64,000 nucleotides of DNA from Gracilimonas halophila (GTDB taxonomy: Bacteria; Bacteroidota; Rhodothermia; Balneolales; Balneolaceae). The first letter of the stretch is position 1. Each line of letters starts with the position of its first letter. Made by a program: the position numbers and the translations under genes. The notes below the pieces were generated by a model that ran no database searches, was not told the DNA's origin, and saw only the letters and a list, made by a program, of their open reading frames with translations. This document shows positions 60,357 to 64,000 of this stretch, piece by piece. The stretch spans positions 1-64,000 of the forward strand of contig NZ_JBHULI010000001.1 in NCBI RefSeq assembly GCF_042684365.1, read 5' to 3'.

Positions 60357-60830
60357 CTAACTCAGATTTGTGAAATAGTAGAATGCTATCATTCCCGCTG
60401 CCATAACTTTAAGCCCGGTTGCGGCCATAAATCCTGCAAACGCCCCTAATGCTGATATTAACGCTCGGTCTGATTTTTGACCTGATACCATCTCTCCAAC
60501 AAACGCACCAATAAGCGGTCCTGCTATAAAACCAATCGGTGGGAAAAAAAGTCCTGCTACTAAACCGATCATGCTTCCGGCAACACCGTAAGCAGTTCCT
60601 CCTGACTTCTTGGTTGCCCAGGCCGGTATCACGTTATCTAAAACAAATCCAAAGATTATAACCACGGCTAACCAAACCAACATAAAAGAGGTGGAAAAGG
60701 GAGTGTACAAAAGCTGAAGGATCAACAAACCGATATAACTGAAAGGTAATCCCGGAACTACGGGAAGAAAAGCTCCAATGAGTCCGGCTACAACAAATAC
60801 AGCACCTAATATGATCCAAATTATTTCCAT
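60357..60830 (-). CDS. DUF456 family membrane protein
   Basis: 157 residues, small and hydrophobic, about four helices with Gly-rich runs: VVAGLIGAFLPVVPGLPFSY, GLVAGLFFPPIGFIAGPLIGA and VGEMVSGQKSDRAL. The family is of unknown function. It lies 37 bases after the MFS gene on the same strand. Confidence 0.83.
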   Translation of the reverse strand: MEIIWIILGAVFVVAGLIGAFLPVVPGLPFSYIGLLILQLLYTPFSTSFMLVWLAVVIIFGFVLDNVIPAWATKKSGGTAYGVAGSMIGLVAGLFFPPIGFIAGPLIGAFVGEMVSGQKSDRALISALGAFAGFMAATGLKVMAAGMIAFYYFTNLS

Positions 60831-60867
60831 GCCTTTTATACGATTTCTTAGCTGATAAGGTTTCGGT

Positions 60868-62040
60868 TTAATCTGAACTCTTAAACTTGCGCAAAGCGAA
60901 CAAACCTGCCAGTGGACCTAAACATAAGATCCAAAATATTTTTGGTGACCCTTCCACGATCCAAAGACTACTAACTAATTGAATACTCACCATGGTAATT
61001 GCAAAGCCTATGCTATTAACGATAGTCAGACCAGTTGCTACATACGAACGGTCGGCTGAACCGGCAACCATCGTTGAAAACTGAGGGGAATCTGAAACGA
61101 CAACGGCTCCCCACAGCAATAAGAATGCTATAAATACCCAAACCGGCGTTTGAAACATATAGGGTACCAACAAACAACATAAAGCCGACGTCATAAGTGA
61201 TGTAAAAGCGACTTTTTTACTTCCCATACTTAGTGAAATATGCCCACCAACGGCGCATGCCACCCCACCTATTGCTATGATCAAAAATGACCAAAGAGGT
61301 ACACTTAGGGAAGCTTGAGATACCCCATTGTAATATGCTAACATCACCGGAACAAAAGCCCAAAAAGTGTACAATTCCCACATATGACCAAAGTAGCCAA
61401 AAGCTGCGGAGCGAAAGTTTTTTTGCCTGAACAGGGTAAACAGTGCTGATGGTTTAAAAACTCCTGCTTTTCCCTTGAACGGTCCGTCAGGAACCGTAAA
61501 GAATAGCACAAGACCTCCGGTTATACTGATCAAAGATGTACTTATTAAAACAAATCGCCAGGGTAGATCACCGCCTGCGAATTTTAGAAAATGAGGGAAG
61601 GCTGTCCCAACCACCAGCGCTCCAACTAAGTATCCAAGTGCTTTTCCAAGACCTTTCTCATGCCAGTCTGAAGCGATCTTCATTCCTACCGGATAAATAC
61701 CGGCCAAAAAGAAACCGGTCAAAAACCGAGCCCCCATTAACTCTCCAAAACCTGATCCATAAATGGTAAGAGCATTAAATGCTGCTCCCAGAAGAGAACA
61801 TGCTAAAAATACTTTAACAGGGGAAATTCGATCGGCTACATTTAGTAAAGCAAAAACTAGAGTCCCAATTATAAAACCTGTCTGAACAGCGTTAGTAATA
61901 TACCCTATAGCTGTTTCATTCAAGCCGAGTTCCAGAATAAGGTCAGGGACTACAGCATTCCCTGCAAACCAAAGAGAGGTTCCGGCAAATTGTGAAAATA
62001 CGATGACAGGCAAAATATGCCGGGGGACTTTTGTTTTCAT
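60868..62040 (-). CDS. Major facilitator superfamily transporter
   Basis: 390 residues, about twelve helices, a single-component transporter. Typical MFS pieces are the TSLWFAGNAVVPDLILELG start, NVADRISPVKVFLACSLLGA (the loop 2-3 region) and the middle linker DGPFKGKAGVFKPSALFTLF. Substrate cannot be assigned. It may share a transcript with DUF456. Confidence 0.88.
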   Translation of the reverse strand: MKTKVPRHILPVIVFSQFAGTSLWFAGNAVVPDLILELGLNETAIGYITNAVQTGFIIGTLVFALLNVADRISPVKVFLACSLLGAAFNALTIYGSGFGELMGARFLTGFFLAGIYPVGMKIASDWHEKGLGKALGYLVGALVVGTAFPHFLKFAGGDLPWRFVLISTSLISITGGLVLFFTVPDGPFKGKAGVFKPSALFTLFRQKNFRSAAFGYFGHMWELYTFWAFVPVMLAYYNGVSQASLSVPLWSFLIIAIGGVACAVGGHISLSMGSKKVAFTSLMTSALCCLLVPYMFQTPVWVFIAFLLLWGAVVVSDSPQFSTMVAGSADRSYVATGLTIVNSIGFAITMVSIQLVSSLWIVEGSPKIFWILCLGPLAGLFALRKFKSSD

Positions 62041-62096
62041 GGGCTGAAGAAACGAAAGTCACTCTTATAATAAAAGCATCGTTCTATGAAAGGTCA

Positions 62097-62408
62097 TCAG
62101 TCTATTTTATCACGATCTATAATTTCATTATTCTCGTTGATAAATCCTTCGAATCTTGCAAGTTGAATAAGAGTAGTTGAAATAAGCTGATCAATATTCA
62201 TTCCAGAGGACTTAAGCCACTTGTGAGTATCTCTGTCTTCCGGATATTTCTCTATACACTTTTCGGTGTAACTGGTAAAATCTCTTACAACATCCAAAAT
62301 GTCTATCAATTTATTAGGGCATTGGCACTCGATCATATCAGCGTGTTTTCGCAATGCTTTCGCTGCTTCCTCACTGATCTGTACTCCTTCTTCTACTTTG
62401 ATCTCCAT
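62097..62408 (-). CDS. Small hypothetical protein, unknown
   Basis: 103 residues, acidic and helical, not recognised. Visible features: an N-terminal EEGVQISEEAAKALRKHAD, a pair of Cys in MIECQCPNKL, and SGMNIDQLISTTLIQLARFEG. No membrane span or signal peptide. It lies 57 bases upstream of the MFS gene on the same strand, and about 250 bases downstream of hutH. Confidence 0.65.
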   Translation of the reverse strand: MEIKVEEGVQISEEAAKALRKHADMIECQCPNKLIDILDVVRDFTSYTEKCIEKYPEDRDTHKWLKSSGMNIDQLISTTLIQLARFEGFINENNEIIDRDKID

Positions 62409-62654
62409 TTCAAACTCCTTGTTAATTTACAATATTGATTCAATTCTTATTAGTGGGTATTAACTAATTTATGAACGGTTTTAGGCACTTCGTAGCTTTA
62501 AAGGGCATTTTTTGGTATGATATCCAATAGCTTTTTAAATCCAAAGTCTGCAAAGGATCGACCTTCCGCCATTATCACTTGTAATTTTTTCATCAAAAAT
62601 GACAAAAATTACGCCGGTTTCTTTCTTTTCAGAACTTGGCGATCTTAGTTATTG

Positions 62655-64000
62655 CTAACCAAGCTGATCAATTAGTTTATGATCGAATAGTAAATCTACA
62701 GCCAAATTGATCTCATCTCTAAAGTAATGATCTTCTTGTGCATGTGGAATTTGTTCTCGTATAATCTGATGAGCTTTTTCCACCCCATTCCCCGGTTTTA
62801 GAGGTTTACGGAAGTCGAGAGCTTGTGCAGCAGTAAACATTTCAATGGCCAGGACCTGCTCCACATTCTTAAATACATTCAGCAATTTTAACGCACCGAT
62901 GCTTCCCATACTTACATGGTCTTCTTGTCCCAGGCTGGTTGGAATGGAATCAACTGAAGCGGGGTGGCAGAGTACTTTGTTCTCAGAAACTAAAGCTGCA
63001 GCTGTGTACTGAGGGATCATAAACCCTGAGTTGATGCCTGTCTCCTCCATCAACAAAGTGGGTAATCCATCATGTCCTTCCAGCAATAGATAAGTCCTTC
63101 GTTCTGAAATGCTTGCCAATTCAGCCAAAGCAATTGCCGCATAATCTAAAACCAAAGCTAAAGGTTGCCCATGGAAATTACCCCCTGAAATGATATCCCC
63201 ATCAGGAAATACCAGTGGATTATCGGTAACGGAATTGATCTCCGTTTCAACCGTATTTACACAATGTGCGATAGCATCCCGACTGGCTCCATGAACTTGT
63301 GGGATGCAACGAAGTGAATATGGATCCTGTACCTTGCCGCAATTTCGATGTGATTCCAGGATCTCACTATCCGCTAATAAATGCCTTACGTTTTTTGCTA
63401 CTGCCTGCTGTCCGGAATGTGGCCGAATCTCATGAATGCGTTTATCGAATGGTTTATTACTTCCTTGCAACGCCTCTAAACTCATTGCTCCTAAAAGGTC
63501 CGCTACTTTTAAAAGTTTAAGTGTCTTCTCCAAAATAAAGGCTCCATAAGAACTCATGAGCTGTGTACCATTGATCAAAGAAAGTCCATCCTTGGGCTGA
63601 AGATCGATAGGTTCGAGGCCGTGCTTTTTCAGCACTTCACCGGCTGGGATAGTTTCGGTTCCACCATCGTTCCAGAAAGACCCAAACCCCAAAAGTGGAA
63701 GTGACATGTGCGCTAAGGGAGCCAGATCACCGGAGGCGCCGACACTTCCTTTTTCAGGAATAGCAGGAATGAGGTCTTGCTCGACAAAGTACATAAGACG
63801 GTCAAAGGTTTCTTTGGAGATCCCTGAATACCCCAATCCAAGGGCATGAATTTTAAGCTGAAGCATAAGCCGGGAAATATCTTTTGAGATCAGATCGCCG
63901 GTACCAACTGCATGAGACAAGATCAGGTTGCGCTGTAATTGTTTCAATTGATCAGCATCAACCCGTTTATTGGCAAGAATCCCAAAGCCGGTGTTGATGC
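62655..64000 (-). CDS. hutH: Histidine ammonia-lyase, N-terminus cut by the window edge
   Basis: HutH deaminates histidine to urocanate, the first step of histidine use. The visible 448 residues include INTGFGILANKRV near the edge, the MIO-forming Ala-Ser-Gly in GSVGASGDLAPLAHMSLPLL, and the C-terminal QEDHVSMGSIGALKL. About 50-60 N-terminal residues lie past base 64000. The rest of the pathway (hutU, hutI, hutG) sits 36 kb away on the same strand, so the hut genes are not one operon. Confidence 0.96.
   Translation of the reverse strand, partial: INTGFGILANKRVDADQLKQLQRNLILSHAVGTGDLISKDISRLMLQLKIHALGLGYSGISKETFDRLMYFVEQDLIPAIPEKGSVGASGDLAPLAHMSLPLLGFGSFWNDGGTETIPAGEVLKKHGLEPIDLQPKDGLSLINGTQLMSSYGAFILEKTLKLLKVADLLGAMSLEALQGSNKPFDKRIHEIRPHSGQQAVAKNVRHLLADSEILESHRNCGKVQDPYSLRCIPQVHGASRDAIAHCVNTVETEINSVTDNPLVFPDGDIISGGNFHGQPLALVLDYAAIALAELASISERRTYLLLEGHDGLPTLLMEETGINSGFMIPQYTAAALVSENKVLCHPASVDSIPTSLGQEDHVSMGSIGALKLLNVFKNVEQVLAIEMFTAAQALDFRKPLKPGNGVEKAHQIIREQIPHAQEDHYFRDEINLAVDLLFDHKLIDQLG

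Overview
The window reads as ordinary chromosome from a marine-type Bacteroidota relative, most likely the Balneolota/Rhodothermota branch. This is inferred from four things: a secreted protein ending in the NYPNPFNPTT-type C-terminal sorting domain, a SecA with the long insertion usual in Bacteroidota, several promoters that look like the Bacteroidota -33 TTG / -7 TAnnTTTG type, and weak Shine-Dalgarno signals with frequent TTG/GTG starts. No phage, plasmid or CRISPR array was seen.

Layout. 1-517: the start of tuf preceded by four tRNA genes (Thr-TGT, Tyr-GTA, Gly-TCC, Thr-GGT), the same order as E. coli thrU-tyrU-glyT-thrT-tufB. 585-3462: queA-ispD-ispF-dedA, an overlapping minus-strand operon. 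3628-9949: small envelope protein, LytR_C protein, rsfS, a D-2-hydroxyacid dehydrogenase and a very large NtrY-like kinase. 10037-14418: MATE transporter, then a type III polyketide synthase, a methyltransferase and a flavin monooxygenase, probably a phenolic-lipid or quinone pathway. 14415-15515: GAF/HisKA_2 kinase. 15715-22286: acnA, then rplM-rpsI, rpsB-tsf (with a structured leader) and pyrH. 22405-26299: hutU-hutI-hutG; hutH lies 36 kb away at the right edge.

26412-34068: accessory stretch with a beta-barrel/DUF3179 pair, stress-type genes, an ECF sigma/anti-sigma pair, and three damaged genes close together (DUF3179 remnant, frameshifted DUF3047, frameshifted glycosyltransferase). 34158-40557: thioredoxin, transsulfuration enzyme, a membrane HisKA_2 kinase, Ste24 protease, and a dioxygenase/hydrolase pair like MhqO/MhqD. 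40615-44356: a HisKA_2 kinase whose periplasmic part looks like tandem OB folds of the kind found in secreted nucleases, divergent from a secreted endonuclease I; this pair is the best candidate for an undescribed signalling unit. 44365-54242: TIGR03545/TIGR03546 pair, an LVIVD lipoprotein, an AOS-family acyltransferase (possibly serine palmitoyltransferase), birA, secA. 54345-62408: polyphosphate glucokinase, MarR regulator, DksA-like protein, TPR protein, a RAYT transposase between 72-bp direct repeats, an amidohydrolase lipoprotein, MFS transporter. 62655-64000: hutH, cut by the window edge.

All calls are by reading translations and motifs; no database search was run.
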